From Polytrichum commune (Eukaryota > Streptophyta > Polytrichopsida > Polytrichales > Polytrichaceae), in contig OX485805.1 of assembly GCA_950295325.1 (NCBI GenBank), positions 53,778,758-53,842,757 of the forward strand: a stretch of 64,000 bases of DNA, given 5' to 3'. The notes beneath the pieces are model-generated. The model saw only the letters and a program-made list of their open reading frames with translations. It was not told the origin of the DNA and searched no databases. This document shows, in pieces, positions 1 through 11,137 of the stretch. The first letter of the stretch is position 1. Each line of letters starts with the position of its first letter. Made by a program: the position numbers and the translations under genes.

Positions 1-263
1 CATACAATAACTAATATGGGCTATAGGACGCCAACGAGGCCTACCTACTAAATCGATAGCCCATAGCAATCCAAAGCAACATAAGGTCCCAATCCTAGTG
101 GCTTCCCCGAAGTAATCCATACTTCCTCAAGCCACACTTGGTTGTATGAACATCCCGTTCAGCCAAACCATCTGCCTCTGGATGATCTTGCAAAATGGTA
201 CGGTGATCTATGAAAGCCTTAGTGCACAACTCCTCAAAAACACTGAGAAACTCCCTCCCCTGG
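1..263 (-). pseudogene. Integrase core continuation of the gypsy element
   Basis: This stretch continues the integrase on the far side of the solo LTR. The minus strand reads GREFLSVFEELCTKAFIDH, then DHPEADGLAERDVHTTKCGL, then LMLLWIAMGYRFSR. The AER box holds the third acidic residue of the DDE catalytic triad. Only short frame breaks are seen. The piece is cut off by the window edge. Confidence 0.75.
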
Positions 264-1220
264 TGTCGCAACCCTTGCTAGCCCCCTTAACAATCTTGCC
301 AATTTTCAATTCTAGCAAAGGTTACGAGCGTTAATCCTTCGCATTCCGCCATGCTAATGGTTAGCTCCTCCTACCCCGGACCTTATAGTTCATAAGAGGG
401 GAACCAATCCTCCTACTTTGCTTTCGGGACTCACCCCTTAATCGGTAACCCATTCTTAGATGTGGGCTTCCATCCATGGAAGTCCACCCTTATGTTGATC
501 ATCACATTGCCGGAGCAACACTACAACAACCCGAACCATACTAGGCAACTATGCCCTCACATTGGGCCAATGCCCATGGAGGCCGTGCCGTTCCGCCTCG
601 GGTGGGTGAGGCCACACCACCTCACCCATATAAGCCTCTAGGACTCTACGCGGGGCCCCTACCCCATCGTCAAGAAACCTCTTGTCTCTCTACCAAGAGT
701 TGGGGCCAAGTAGACATTTTCCCTTAGCTGTTGGGCCTAGAAGCCCCTAGCAGCTTCAGACTATCATAACTTCCTTATATGATGTTTGATGCTAACAAGA
801 AACCACTCCATCTTCATCTACGCTTCACGTAGATGCCGATGAACTCGTCACTTGCCCCATTCAGGCAAGTATTGAGGAAGTTATGCCTGTTTGAACCTTG
901 GCAGTCCCGGGAATCACTCCCAGGCGCTGTCCCGGGACAGCGCCCCACTCAAATTGCCATAACTCCTAGCTCACACCTCCGATTGAGGTGCTCTAGAGCA
1001 TTATGGAATCTACACGCCATAAGCTACGCATAGCTAATGGCATAACCCTCGTGCCTCCTAGTCTTTGTGGGTGGGAGGCGTTCCCAACGCCCGAGGCCCT
1101 CACCCACACTAGGATCACTTGGGTCCTCTCACCAACAGCGCCACAAGTCCCGGGTGTCACTTTGGGGTCCCCTTTGTGCCCATGGTGTTTTGGGCACTCC
1201 TCGTGGAAAGGTGCGCGACA
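264..1220 (+). mobile_element. Solo LTR (957 bp), inserted into the gypsy integrase
   Basis: It begins TGTCGC and ends GCGACA, the TG...CA with short inverted ends expected of an LTR. It is flanked by a 5-bp direct repeat cctgg (259-263 and 1221-1225). Removing it and one cctgg restores the integrase reading across the site. A near copy with its own target-site duplication lies at 62956-63928. There is no internal retrotransposon sequence, so it is a solo LTR formed by LTR-LTR recombination. A CATATAAG box at 627-634 suggests plus orientation. It could alternatively be a non-coding element with very short TIRs, but the TG/CA ends and 5-bp duplication favour an LTR. Confidence 0.85.
627..634 (+). 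promoter_or_regulatory. Putative LTR TATA box
   Basis: CATATAAG sits in the middle of the LTR and is kept in the second copy (63319-63326), both followed by GCCTCTAGGACTCTACG. This is what an LTR U3 promoter would look like. It is the main reason for assigning the LTR a plus orientation. Confidence 0.4.
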
Positions 1221-1225
1221 CCTGG

Positions 1226-1974
1226 TCAATCAATACTTCAGCCAGTGCTTCAAATCGTGCCAACACATGATCCAAAAAGATTGATGTGGCCTTAGTCCAC
1301 AACTCCTCAAAAACACCGAGAAACTCCCTCCCTTGGTCCGTCAATACTTCAGCCGGTACTCCAAAATGTGCCAATACATGATTCAAAAAGGTTGTTGTGG
1401 CCAACTCTGTAGAACCCTGGAGTAGAGCGACAAGCTCAATCTACTTGCTAAAATGCTCTACCATCACGAACACGTACTTTGCTCCACATGGTATGACAAC
1501 CAACGGTCTTGCAAAGTCCAGTGACCAGAGGTAGCCCAGTCCCATGATAGATAAGGATTGTAGTTGAGGTGACAAACTATTGAAGCTAAACCTGACCTGG
1601 TTACAAACTTCACACCTCCCGACGTTAACTGAACGGTAATCCCCGCACATCCGCTACTCTATCCAATTACCAAAGATATCCTCATTTGATGGCATAACCA
1701 TAGCACAAGCATACTCCCTATTGAAGAGTTCGATCAACCTTGATGCCAAGAGCTTTTGGCAACGAGCCTTAACAGCAATCCTCTCGGAGACACTGAATGT
1801 GGATGGGTTTCCCTTTGTAGCCTTCAAGATCTTGAAGGCTAAAAGCAAAACACCTACAGTATGAGCGAATGAACGTTCGTACCTTCCGTATCTCAACACC
1901 AGTGAAATGAGGGCTTTATTCCGATAACCAATTATGAAACTTTGTGGTCTCCTTCTCCACCAAAGGGGAATCAC
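1226..1974 (-). pseudogene. Reverse transcriptase start fused by deletion to integrase (gypsy)
   Basis: The 1974-1654 reading contains RCQKLLASRLIELFN and the segment ending DIFGNWIE. After one stop comes MCGDYRSVN (1650-1624), the conserved entry to gypsy reverse transcriptase. The next codons are already the integrase zinc-finger end (RCEVCNQVR) and the integrase core: WSLDFARPLV with the first catalytic Asp, YVFVMVEHFSKW, then FLNHVLAHFGVPAEVLTDQGREF with the second Asp. The RT palm with its YxDD box, RNase H and the first part of integrase are therefore deleted. A segment of about 95 bp around FLDHVLARF is present twice in tandem (about 1226-1300 and 1300-1404), and the second duplicate carries the solo-LTR insertion. 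Confidence 0.8.
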
Positions 1975-2289
1975 CTAATGTTGGCACGGACTTTAATTGC
2001 TACTCAGAAGAGGGGACATTAACCATGCCCCCAACCTCAATACCAGCAGTAGAGTTTGGCCTCTCTTCATCACCACCAACATGTGATGATGAAGCCACCA
2101 TCGGAGATGGAGAATAAAAAGAAACCATTCATGGAAATATCTTACATACCTCCCCCCTCCCAAACTCGGAAGCCAAAGCAATTGCAATCGTTGACTTCTA
2201 TCACTTGCTGCTCAAATCAAGAGATTTGTTCGGTTTCTTTAACCATGGTCTTGATTCCCTCTTCCATGGATGTGGACCGTTGTGCCCCC

Positions 2290-3340
2290 TAACTAGAGTC
2301 ATTTGCCCCCAGAGACAACAAGTGATCACCATGATGCTTTTGCAATGCAAGACATAAACCAATAGTTGACACCTTGGTATTAAAATCCATGGCTTGGACC
2401 AACATATACCTATCGTTGGCCCTTAGAAAGGCCATAAGCTGTTGTGGTTCCTGTCCAAAATCCCATAGCACGCTCATGTTTATCAGCAAAGGATTCGCGA
2501 TGCTCTTGAGTGTAAGTATCCCACACCATACCATGCCCCTGATTGCGGAATGCAAATGACTGTGAAGATTTCATAAAGGTTGGGAAGGGCCTTTGTGGTG
2601 CCCTACTTTATTGACCAATGTCAATGGAGGTAAATCATCTTGAACAACCAGCAAAGAGATCCGATTTGGATCCAAGATGTCATCCACCTTCTGATCAAAA
2701 GATGGAGGCACTTTAAAGAATGTTGTAGCTAAAGTGGATAGTGATGCAAGGTTGGTCCAAAGCCACCGAAGACGGTGGGAATACGAACCAAGTCTTGCGA
2801 CATCCACAAAAATGGGATCTCCAAGATGTTGACAAACATAATGTCTGCCCTCCAACACCTTATCTCGAGAGTTTCCCAGCAGAGGTACGTTCTCAAATAT
2901 GTACCCTCGAAGGGAAGGTTGGTGGACAAACCACCACTGTATAAGCCGGATGAGGTCCCAAAAAAGACTAGACCTTGGATTCTCTAAACCTTGGCTTGAG
3001 CATGTGAGTGGCCTTGGCATGGCCATCCCGCAATCACCAGATCCATAGGACCTAACATTCATAAGTCTTTTTTATTGATAAGTGTAATATTACAAAAGAA
3101 ACGTTCAAAGTACCCACGGATGGCACTCGGGTTTAACTGTTATGGGTACAACACCATCAACTGGTGTAAATGGTGACAAGCTATATGGATGGACATATGA
3201 CTGTCATCCACATAGACATATTGTCGAACTGTGAGGCCAATTTCTAACAAGCCTGCCAATCTTGTCCTGATGCCCCCAAACAGTTCTACCAAAGGAATCC
3301 CTTCCTCTGACGGACGCCATAAAATGGGATGTGCCAATGG
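2290..3340 (-). pseudogene. C5-cytosine DNA methyltransferase domain inside a gypsy retrotransposon (degraded)
   Basis: Minus-strand reading shows the ordered motifs of a C5 DNA methyltransferase. Motif I, the SAM loop, is VELFGGIRTRLAGLLE from 3289 downwards. Motif IV is GWPCQGHSHA, with the catalytic Cys loop PCQ at 3022-3014. Motif VI is YIFENVPLLG, with ENVP at 2894-2883. Motif VIII is like SYSHRLRWLWTNLA, motif IX is ERAMGF at 2475-2458, and motif X is like QAMDFN near 2395. Such enzymes transfer a methyl group from SAM to cytosine C5. At least three frameshifts occur, in the upstream linker near 3350, between motifs IV and VI, and around motifs IX-X, so this copy is dead. It lies between protease and reverse transcriptase of the same polyprotein rather than being a host gene. 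The family relation to DNMT1, DNMT3 or chromomethylases cannot be settled by eye; no chromodomain or BAH domain is visible. Confidence 0.8.
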
Positions 3341-3589
3341 TGATGGGATATCCCGTATAACTAATGTAGTAGAACCCTGAGAAAAACAATGTCCTCACAT
3401 CTCCGAAATAGCTTTGTGAATCGCGCCAAGGAGGAAGAAGATCCTTGTGATGGCGCACCAATGCACCCTTAGGTGTCGTCTTCCATTGATCCTCAATACT
3501 CCCCATGAGTGTCAGTGTCTCCTCCAATAAGGCGGAGCCACATGGCAATGTGTCAATAGTAACATCATATCTAAAAACCATATATAATG

Positions 3590-4020
3590 GTGCTATGGTT
3601 GCGGTTGCTACGAACGCCACCGGAATAAGCTCCCTCTGGCCATCCCCAGCCGACCAACTTGGTCCGATCCACGCCTCCTCAGTCCAGTTGTTTAAACCAA
3701 AACCGAGGGGGTAGAGTGCCTACTGACCAACTAAAATATCGTAGTTGGTCGCATTTGCCACGGCACACCTAAGAAGAATATGTGTGGGTGGATCTCAAGG
3801 TTTCACTCCGAATCTAAGTTGTAATGGTTCTTGAGTATAACCAGTGGGTCGCTCCACGTGGCCAATGGATGTGACGGTGGTGAGTGGGCAAGGAGCCAAA
3901 TCCTTAGCCGTAAATCCCAACTCCTAGGCACTCCGTTTGCCAATGATAATTGGTTGTGCACCCAAATTCATCATCACACAATAGGGAGCAATCCGAGTAG
4001 CGTTGCCCCAAATCCGACTG
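3590..4020 (-). pseudogene. Retroviral-type aspartic protease remnant
   Basis: In one continuous reading (three in-frame stops) the minus strand gives DILVVSRIWGNATRIAPYC, then MNLGAQPIIIGKRSA, and further on LRCAVANATNYDILVGQ. This is the expected shape of a retrotransposon pepsin-like protease: a D-T/S-G-A active-site loop, a flap region, then an I-L-x-G strand. The catalytic aspartate position reads Asn (about 3966-3968), so the enzyme would be inactive. It follows gag and precedes the methyltransferase without a clear break, implying one gag-pol style polyprotein in the ancestor. The protease would have cut that polyprotein. Confidence 0.65.
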
Positions 4021-4080
4021 ACTACCAGAATGTCGGTGTCATTCATCATTTGTACAGCGTCTGGTTTAGGGGTTCAAAGG

Positions 4081-4864
4081 ACAATCCTTCTTAGCGTGGT
4101 CCGACTCCCTATAAGACCAACAGTATAAAATCTTGTCCACCTCTACCTCTACCAATATTGCAACCGCAAGATTTGTTAGAATTCACTAGCAAGGACATCA
4201 AATCAGTGGCATCGTGTTAATACAACCCATGATCACATTGTTTTATAACGGCAAATACCTCTATGAATGTCGCCCGACTATTACAATCCATAATGATTAT
4301 GGACAACGCTAAATCAAAGAGGCATTTGCCAATATTTGACAAAAAAAACCTTTAACACTTGATTCTTGGTGAAAACACCTCTAGACTTTCTGGCAAACCT
4401 CGCCAACCTTGTGTACATAGTACGAGGTGTATCGTTTCTCTTCCGCCTGAAGTCATATATCCGTTGCATCTGATCCTAACGGAAACCTCCGTATTCCTCC
4501 TCTAGATGAAGAATGAATGTCCATAAAGACTTAAAAATTGGTGGAGCCTCTATAAAAGCTACGGGCGTCTGGGTAGCCTGGACATAACAAAAGATAGAAG
4601 GATTAAAATCGACGTACTTGTAGATGCAAAAGCTGGAAACTTCTCCTTATGTTTACCAGGGAAAATTCCCTCCACATTTACTACAAATATTCCTTCCGAT
4701 GTCTTGGACTTAACTATAGGAGCGGCCAACAGATTAGAAGTCGCGTCTTCCTTCAATGCGGAAACCAATTGTACTTGAGTCTCCCTGTACCGCTCCACTT
4801 GGCACAGCTCCATCCAATGAGCATTTCTCCATTGTTCATAGGTCCGGAGTGTTTGGTGCTTCAA
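4081..4864 (-). pseudogene. gag remnant of the gypsy element
   Basis: Gag packages retrotransposon RNA into particles. The best frame begins at 4864 (MKHQTLRTYEQWRNAHWMEL...). After a frame change near 4575 it gives a capsid-like helical stretch at about 4560-4340 (LEEEYGGF, then a stop, then MQRIYDFRRKRN and RTMYTRLARFARK), typical of the retrotransposon gag family. A zinc knuckle lies at 4121-4081 and reads CWSYRESDHAKKDC. It matches the CX2CX4HX4C pattern except that the second cysteine is tyrosine, a one-base change. The frameshifts, stops and lost cysteine all say it is non-functional. Sequence between 4865 and 5208 on the same strand probably holds the gag N-terminal region, but I cannot recognise a domain there. 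Confidence 0.7.
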
Positions 4865-5424
4865 ATGTTGGAGTAAAAGCTCAAAGACACACCAGTTATT
4901 AAAATTGGTATTGCGTTGATGTTTCTCCCTTATCTATATTCTAAACCGGATTTTCCAATCTTGCAAGAAAATGGTCATCGCTCAACCGGAAAACCGATCA
5001 TGTATTATTCCTTATGTCTTTTCTTTCATATCGTCAAAAATTTTACCCAGAGAACGTGAAACCGAATAGTAGTCCTCTGCGCTGAAGTAAGCTGAAAAAC
5101 CTCGTCGGGTATTATCACTGGTTCAAAGTTCAAGAAGTTAGACCTTCCGGTACTTTTGGAAATGAGAAACAATAATGTTGGCTCTGAGTCATAACTATAA
5201 ATCCACAATGAGCCCAGCCACTGAAGCCACTAATATGATGTTTGAATAAAAAGAGAAAATGTGAAAGATAATCTGCACATGCAAACCACTACCAACTTTA
5301 TGGTTTGCTAGTTGTTAACATAACCTCATTATTAGAGAATACAAGCACCGCCTATTAGGTGCATATAGAACAATGATGTCGGTCATCACTCCGACCTCAC
5401 CGCTACGCTCGGGGGGGACACTTC

Positions 5425-5947
5425 CCGTTTTTTAATAACCTACGTGCGGCGGAATATAGGGTACATTTAAATAATCTTAGGTAAAATTTATAAGAGATTT
5501 ATATAAAAATTAGGGGACATTAAAAGTGGCATGTCCTTTATAAGTAACATAGGGAACCGGAAAATATGGTCCATTAAAATTTAGGTAGATATAAATTAGG
5601 GGCAAAAGAATGGGATCCTAGGAAAAAAATTTAGTACGTTCAATGGCAACAAGTATGATCACCCCAAGCATATCTGTAACGGCTAGAGGAAAATGTTAGT
5701 TCCCGCGTTTCTTCCTAGGTGACAAGGTACTCAAAGTTTGCGCTTTTTTCCGTGGAGGGATGAGGGTGCCGAGATCCTCGCAGTTCGCGCGTTTCTTCTT
5801 CGTAGAGGGATATGATGTTTTAGGGTTTCAGTTCGAGGCATTTGTGTGAGCTCATTTGCAATCACTCGTTTGCGGTTTAGGTTCCAAGCGTTTTTCGTGA
5901 GCTCCTTATGGTTTAAGGGTTGGGATAGGGTTTACTGAAGTTCAATC
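5425..5947. promoter_or_regulatory. 5' leader of the transposon
   Basis: About 520 bp between the left TIR and the first ATG of the transposase. The first half is AT-rich (AGGGGACATTAAA-like stretches) and is shared with the MITE at 39830-40295. The second half is GC-richer and contains repeated GCGTTTCTTC-type motifs (about 5700-5810) just before the coding start. It should hold the transposase promoter, but no clear TATA box can be placed. Confidence 0.4.
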
Positions 5948-8900
5948 ATGGCCACTACAATTAAACTGTGGACAATGGAGGAGGACTTTGGAGAACCAAC
6001 TTTCTACAGCAAGGTCAAGGTTTCCGAGGACGAAACCTATGCATCACTGAGGCTGCGTTTGGAGGAGAAATCAGCGCTGGAATGGCCATTCGACTTCTGG
6101 GACAAGGAGGAAGGTAGCAGAGTTCCACAGAAAATGGAATCCTTCAGCGACATGCCTGCGGATGTTTTTGTTTTGCCATTGGGCAATGAGATTTCAGGGG
6201 TAGCCTCCAAACGCCGGCGCCTGGATGATGCAGGTACACGATGTGAGGCCCTACCCGAAGATGGAAACTGTGCTCTCGGTTGTGAAGCAGGTGCAGTCCC
6301 CGATCTAGCGAACTCTAGGGCTAGTGTGACATCGGGAGTCACCAACTCTTTAGAGCATCAATGTCATTCCACTTTGATTTCGGAGCAGATCTGGGAGCGC
6401 TATCTTGAACACGGCGAGAAGCTGAAGAGGGAATTGCAGTGCGCCTCGTTGGAAGACAATCGGTGGTTGCTGAAGACTGCCGATATCAATGGACACGGGG
6501 TAGTGAAAAAATTTTGCGTGGAATGTTGCAAGGAGATTGGGGGGGGGGGGCAGTGGTAAGCACGAGAAGAGTAACATTCAAAACCTATTCAACAACTTCA
6601 GATGGAAGCACTTGCTCAGCAACAACCACGTGAAGAATTGGTGCGCTCATAATGGAGTGGAATATGCTGATCACCCGCAGTATGTTGCTCCTAAGGGCAG
6701 GAACGTCCCACTGACTCCCGAGATGCACAAGAGCTTGATACAAGAAGGTATTGAAGTCATGGAAGCAGTGAACGCCAGTTTGGGAGATTCGCAGAAGCCT
6801 TTCACCGTGTTCCAGCCGCTCAAGCAAGGCCAACGTAAGAGTTTCTGGATGAAGGTGCGTTGTTTCTATTGTCGGGAGATGCACAACCTGTGCCCGCCCA
6901 AGAAGAATTTGGAACCTAATTTGCAGCAGCATTTGGCGTCCAACAAGCACTTACAGGCCGTAGAGCAGGCGAAGACGGGGAAGAAACACGGCACCCCACT
7001 CCTGTCTGGAAAAAGAGGCCGGCCTGCCCTCTCCTCTGGGGTCAACGTACACTCAAATCAACCGCATCTTGGGAGATGGTGGAGGGCCGACTCTGGAGTC
7101 CCTAAGGATGCTACTGCCGACCACGGTGGTCCTCCTTCTCAGACATCGCCGGGTGAGTGTTCAAAAGCCCGCATGAATGCATTGTTGGGTTCCTTGTGTT
7201 GGGGTTTTCGAGGTCCACATTGCATTTACGGTGGTTTGTCTTACTCTGTTTGTGAGTTGCTGAATGACCTTCACGTCGGTTTAGTTTGGTATCCCGAACC
7301 CCATTTGACTGCAAGTTTCACTATAAGGTCAAAAGTTATAAAAATTAGCGGTACGTTTAGGCATACATCCTGTATTAGGGTTGATAAATCTGGTAAGGGA
7401 TTCCCGAATCTCTCTTGCAGAATGTGCTCTTCTATCCCGCAGGAAAATGACTTCTACAAACAAGTTGTGAGGGAAGGGCTTAGTGTAGAAAAGCGGGGAT
7501 CGAGAAACACAGGAGCCGGAAGGCGACTTGCTTACCTGTCCATTTCGGAACTCGCTGGGCATGGTCGAAACCTCAGGAGGGAACTTAAGAGTCAGAAATT
7601 GTTGCACAAGTCTGCTCAGGCTAGAATTGTTCAGCTCAAGGTCAAGCGTCCAAGTTTGAGGGATTTAGCTACAGAGGCTTCTTGTGGTCATAATGTTCTT
7701 AAATTTTGTCAAAGTATAATCAACGCCCATAGGTATGGTGTTTTAGGTGGAAAGCCTGCGCTGTGGGATTTCCTCCGTGATGTGGCGTAGAATCTCAACC
7801 GTGATCGTAGAGGAAAGCGGTACAGTAAGAACACGAAGTGCTTAGGGGAAGTCATGAAGGTTTATGGTGGTCGTAGGATGGTCGATATGTTTTCTTTAAA
7901 CTACTCAGGTGCAAGTTACCGTCAGGTTAAACGAGAGGGAGGGAAAGGGGTCCAATTTTTACCCGGTGAACACTCACAGATTTTTGCAGCTGTGGCACAG
8001 ATTTACAGGGATGCTAAGCTTGCTCATAAGATTCTAGGTCCAGTACCAGTACTTCTCGCTGAGGATGAAACAAAAGTTAAAGGGAGAGTGGCTTGGAAAA
8101 GTAAGTGGGATACTCTTGCTGGGTTTTGCGGTCCTTCTGAGAACCATGTCTGTGTATCTGGTTTCAGGCCAATTGTTGGGAGTGGTGAGGAGGGGTACCG
8201 AAAATTGTTAGAATCATTTTCCAACAACAGGAAAGGGAGTTTTGCTCGAGTAGTAGTTGTAAATCCTTTGCATGAACTACTTCCTCGACTTGTGCTAGTT
8301 GTCTGCTGCACTTGCAATTGCTTCAATTCCGATTGGGTTAGAGGTCAGTGGGACAGTGGGACAGTATTGACAGGTTGTGGGAACAAGACTGTCTTGCAGC
8401 AGTAGGCCCGATTGTGGGACACGCCAGTGACGGTGACTCCCGTAGGAGGCAACTGATGCTGGCAGACTACCAGCGGAACGATGGAATCCGTTTGGATGTA
8501 GGGTGGGAGGGTTGGGTGTTCACTGCTTCTTTAGATTCGTGTGGGAATGCTAAGGGTCTTCATGACCAAGATTATATCCACAATGGGAAAAAACTAATAA
8601 ACCCGTTGCTTTCAGCTGCTAAAACTTTGCAGTTAAGAGGAGATTTGTGTCTCCATGGTCACATAGAGAAAGTATTTCAGCAGTTTACGGTTGAAGAACA
8701 TGGTTTGACTGGAGAAGATGTAGAAAGAAGGGACCGGCAGAATTGGGCTGCGGCACAGAGGTTGTGTCAGTCAAAAGTCAGGACATGTTTGGCTCGCATG
8801 CGTGCTCGGGATTATCCTCATCGTGAAAGAACCCTTGGAACAGAATTTTACTTGGATATATGTGCTGCCTATATTGACATTTTCTGTTCTCCTGCTTTGG

Positions 8901-10465
8901 ACCTGCGTTCTAGGATAGTATTGTGTGGCAAGGTATCTTTTTTTTTTCGACTTTGGAGGTTGTGGTTGCAGCATGGAGATCACGGTGTATTGGGTAATTC
9001 GGAACCACCTGTGCAAGCAAAGAACTTTGTAAGCCTACAGTGTTTCATCGATATTCAATTATTGTGTCATTTTGTTGTTCTTCTAATTTGTCATTTTAGA
9101 GACAAGTTCCCCGACTTAGTTGTGCCGCTGCATTTGTCTGGGAGTGATTCCTGCGAAATCTTCTTCTCAAGAATTGGTGGCATGAATGGTCAAGAACGTG
9201 CCTATGACTTCCATCAATTGGTAAACACCGCAAATACATTGAACCACATTTCAACTGTCGAGTATGGGAAGAATGGTCTAGTCTTCAAGAAACAACACAA
9301 CAAGATGGATACTGTCTGGGAATCATTGCACAAGCTGCAACCTGGGGAGCAGCGCTGCAATTTGGGTGACTACAGTTTGATTTCAACAAACGCAGACGTG
9401 ATATTAGCTCTACAGGAGGGACTGAAACAAGCCCAAGGCATGCTGAGGTTGCTGAATATGGCGCCAAATACACAGTGCCAACCATGACGGAGAATTTGGT
9501 ATGATAAGCCCTGGCTGGTGGAGAGAGAAGACCCTAAATGCTTCCACTACAAACCAGGTGCTAGACCGATGTCTGGTGAGGATGGGGACTCTGAGGTCTT
9601 GCGGGATCGCTTAGAAAACGAACCTTTAACATCTAACCTTGTAGCACATGCACCGCACATGAGGGACAACATAGAGGAGGACGCTGCAGAGGATTGCTTA
9701 CCCGACCATTTGACAAGTCTCCAAGATGAAGCCCGAGATGCAGTGACTGATTTGCTTAATGTTGCTGAGGTTCAAATTTCACAGCCGAAAAGCAGTCAGC
9801 CAGTTGAAGCAACTGTCAGCGTCGACGGACATTGCATTTACAAGTCCACTATTGTTTCGCAGCTGAATGGCAGTACCTTTCTTTCCAAGGATCGATTGGC
9901 TAGAATAAAGCATAGCATTGAGTTTAATAACCACGACAACTGTATGCAGGCGGGCTTGTCATCAGGGTCATGTTTGTTGTCTATTGGGTCTGATTGTGCT
10001 GTTCATTTTGTCCAGCGAAGCACTACTCGGTTGTCATCTACTGTCAGATCTGCTGCAAAGCGGAAACGAGGTCGTCCATCCAATATTTCAGGGTTAACTA
10101 GTACTAATGTTTTACATGCTGTAGATGAGGGTGCTTGCTGGATGGGTAGAGTCCAGGCTATGAGGCGGCGCAATGGAAAGCAGTTCGGTGTGCTGCGGCA
10201 ACCTGTGGATTTACTTGCGAGATTGGAGGAAAATGGGAAGCGAAAATCTCAGAATCCGCATATTGAGGTCATGTTGCAGTATTACCGCAAATATATTGGA
10301 CGAGACAAATTCAAGTACGATCATACAGACAGCAAATGGATCGACATTGACTGCATTATCTGTACCGTGACCTTGGCGTATAACCCTGGAAATGAGGTCT
10401 ACTCTCTAGATCAAAATGATGCAGAGCATTTGCGCCAGTTCTTGACCGACAAAAATGCAAGATGA
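5948..10465 (+). pseudogene. Transposase of the 5408-11147 transposon (about 1500 codons, broken)
   Basis: It starts MATTIKLWTMEEDFGEP at 5948. Four lesions split it: a frameshift in a run of 12 G at 6539-6550, a TAG at 7788-7790 (after WDFLRDVA), a frameshift at an 8-bp tandem duplication near 8350-8365, and a TGA at 9485-9487. Two similar putative zinc fingers appear early. The first is CVEC ... HLLSNNH (about 6515-6640), the second CFYC ... HLASNKH (about 6865-6945). Acidic candidates for an RNase H-like DDE core are LLAEDETKVKGR (about 8055-8090), GHASDGDSRRRQLM (about 8420-8460) and GSDSCEIFFSRIGGM (about 9140-9183). AT-hook-like GKRGRP (about 7010) and KRKRGRPSN (about 10058) could bind DNA. 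The conserved core and low damage suggest fairly recent activity. The catalytic assignment is inference. Confidence 0.75.
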
Positions 10466-11137
10466 TTTTCCCACAGGTATATTTGGGCTGGAGAAGCCTC
10501 TTTGCATAAGCTAATATCTTAATAGACTTGGTAATTTTTAGGCAATCTTGGGAGTCTTGGTATGAAATGGCAGATTTTCTGATCTAACTCCATTGATGTT
10601 TGCAATCTGGTTGGGTGCAGGAGATGTTTGCAATCTAGTTGGGTGCTTCATTTTTTTTCTCACATGTTATGGAGGGCATTAGAACAGCGTATTTCAGATG
10701 TAATTTTTTATTTTTATATCAGGCATATATTTGTGATCATACTTCACAGATGCACTTCATGTCTGTGTTTTTAAACACACACTGTCCCTAAATCTCTTCA
10801 ATACTTTTTCAAGCCTAATGTCTTGCTTTTCATGCATGTATTTGTGATGTATTTGTATTCATGCACTATTATAACTTGAATCTTTTTTTCTATAAGGTAT
10901 TTGTTAGTCACTTGTATTCTCATTATTTTCTTAGTTAGTTTTTTTCCTTACAAAGAAAATAGCCTCTAATATATTCCTTTGGCCTACATATTATAAGTAA
11001 TGGTAGATATGATAATATGGGTAATTTTTTTGCATTAAGTAATAATAGGGGTCCTTTAAATGCTTTCTAGGAGGTAAATAGCCCCCGTCAAAATACCCCA
11101 CCGTCGCACGTGGGTCCCCCAAATACACAAGAAGTGT
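10466..11137. other. 3' untranslated part of the transposon
   Basis: AT-rich sequence after the last transposase stop, with no credible coding. The final ~90 bp (GGGGTCCTTTAAATGC, then GAGGTAAATAGCCCC, then CGCACGTGGG) recur near the ends at 12530-12453 and 40225-40262, and so identify the family. Confidence 0.5.

Larger units (their letters stand above)
1..5208 (-). mobile_element. Degraded Ty3/gypsy retrotransposon carrying a C5-cytosine methyltransferase
   Basis: Read on the minus strand from high to low coordinates, the order is gag (capsid-like part and zinc knuckle, about 4864-4080), aspartic protease (about 4020-3590), a C5-cytosine DNA methyltransferase domain (about 3340-2290), the start of reverse transcriptase (1974-1624), then directly the integrase zinc-finger and core (1623-1226 and 263-1). 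The central part of RT, RNase H and the start of integrase are missing. Frames change many times and stops are frequent, so this is a dead copy. No LTR of its own is visible at the 5' side near 5200, so that limit is approximate, and the element runs off the window start. A younger solo LTR (264-1220) splits the integrase. Ty3/gypsy assignment rests on domain order and integrase motifs. Confidence 0.85.

Noticed and set aside
993-1284. Several overlapping open readings in the LTR end, repeated at 63696-63957
   Set aside because: They lie within a solo LTR, occur on both strands, and their GC-rich composition explains the absence of stops. No LTR protein is expected.
6037-6345. 102-codon minus reading opposite the transposase N-terminus
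   Set aside because: Shadow of the plus-strand transposase; no domain.
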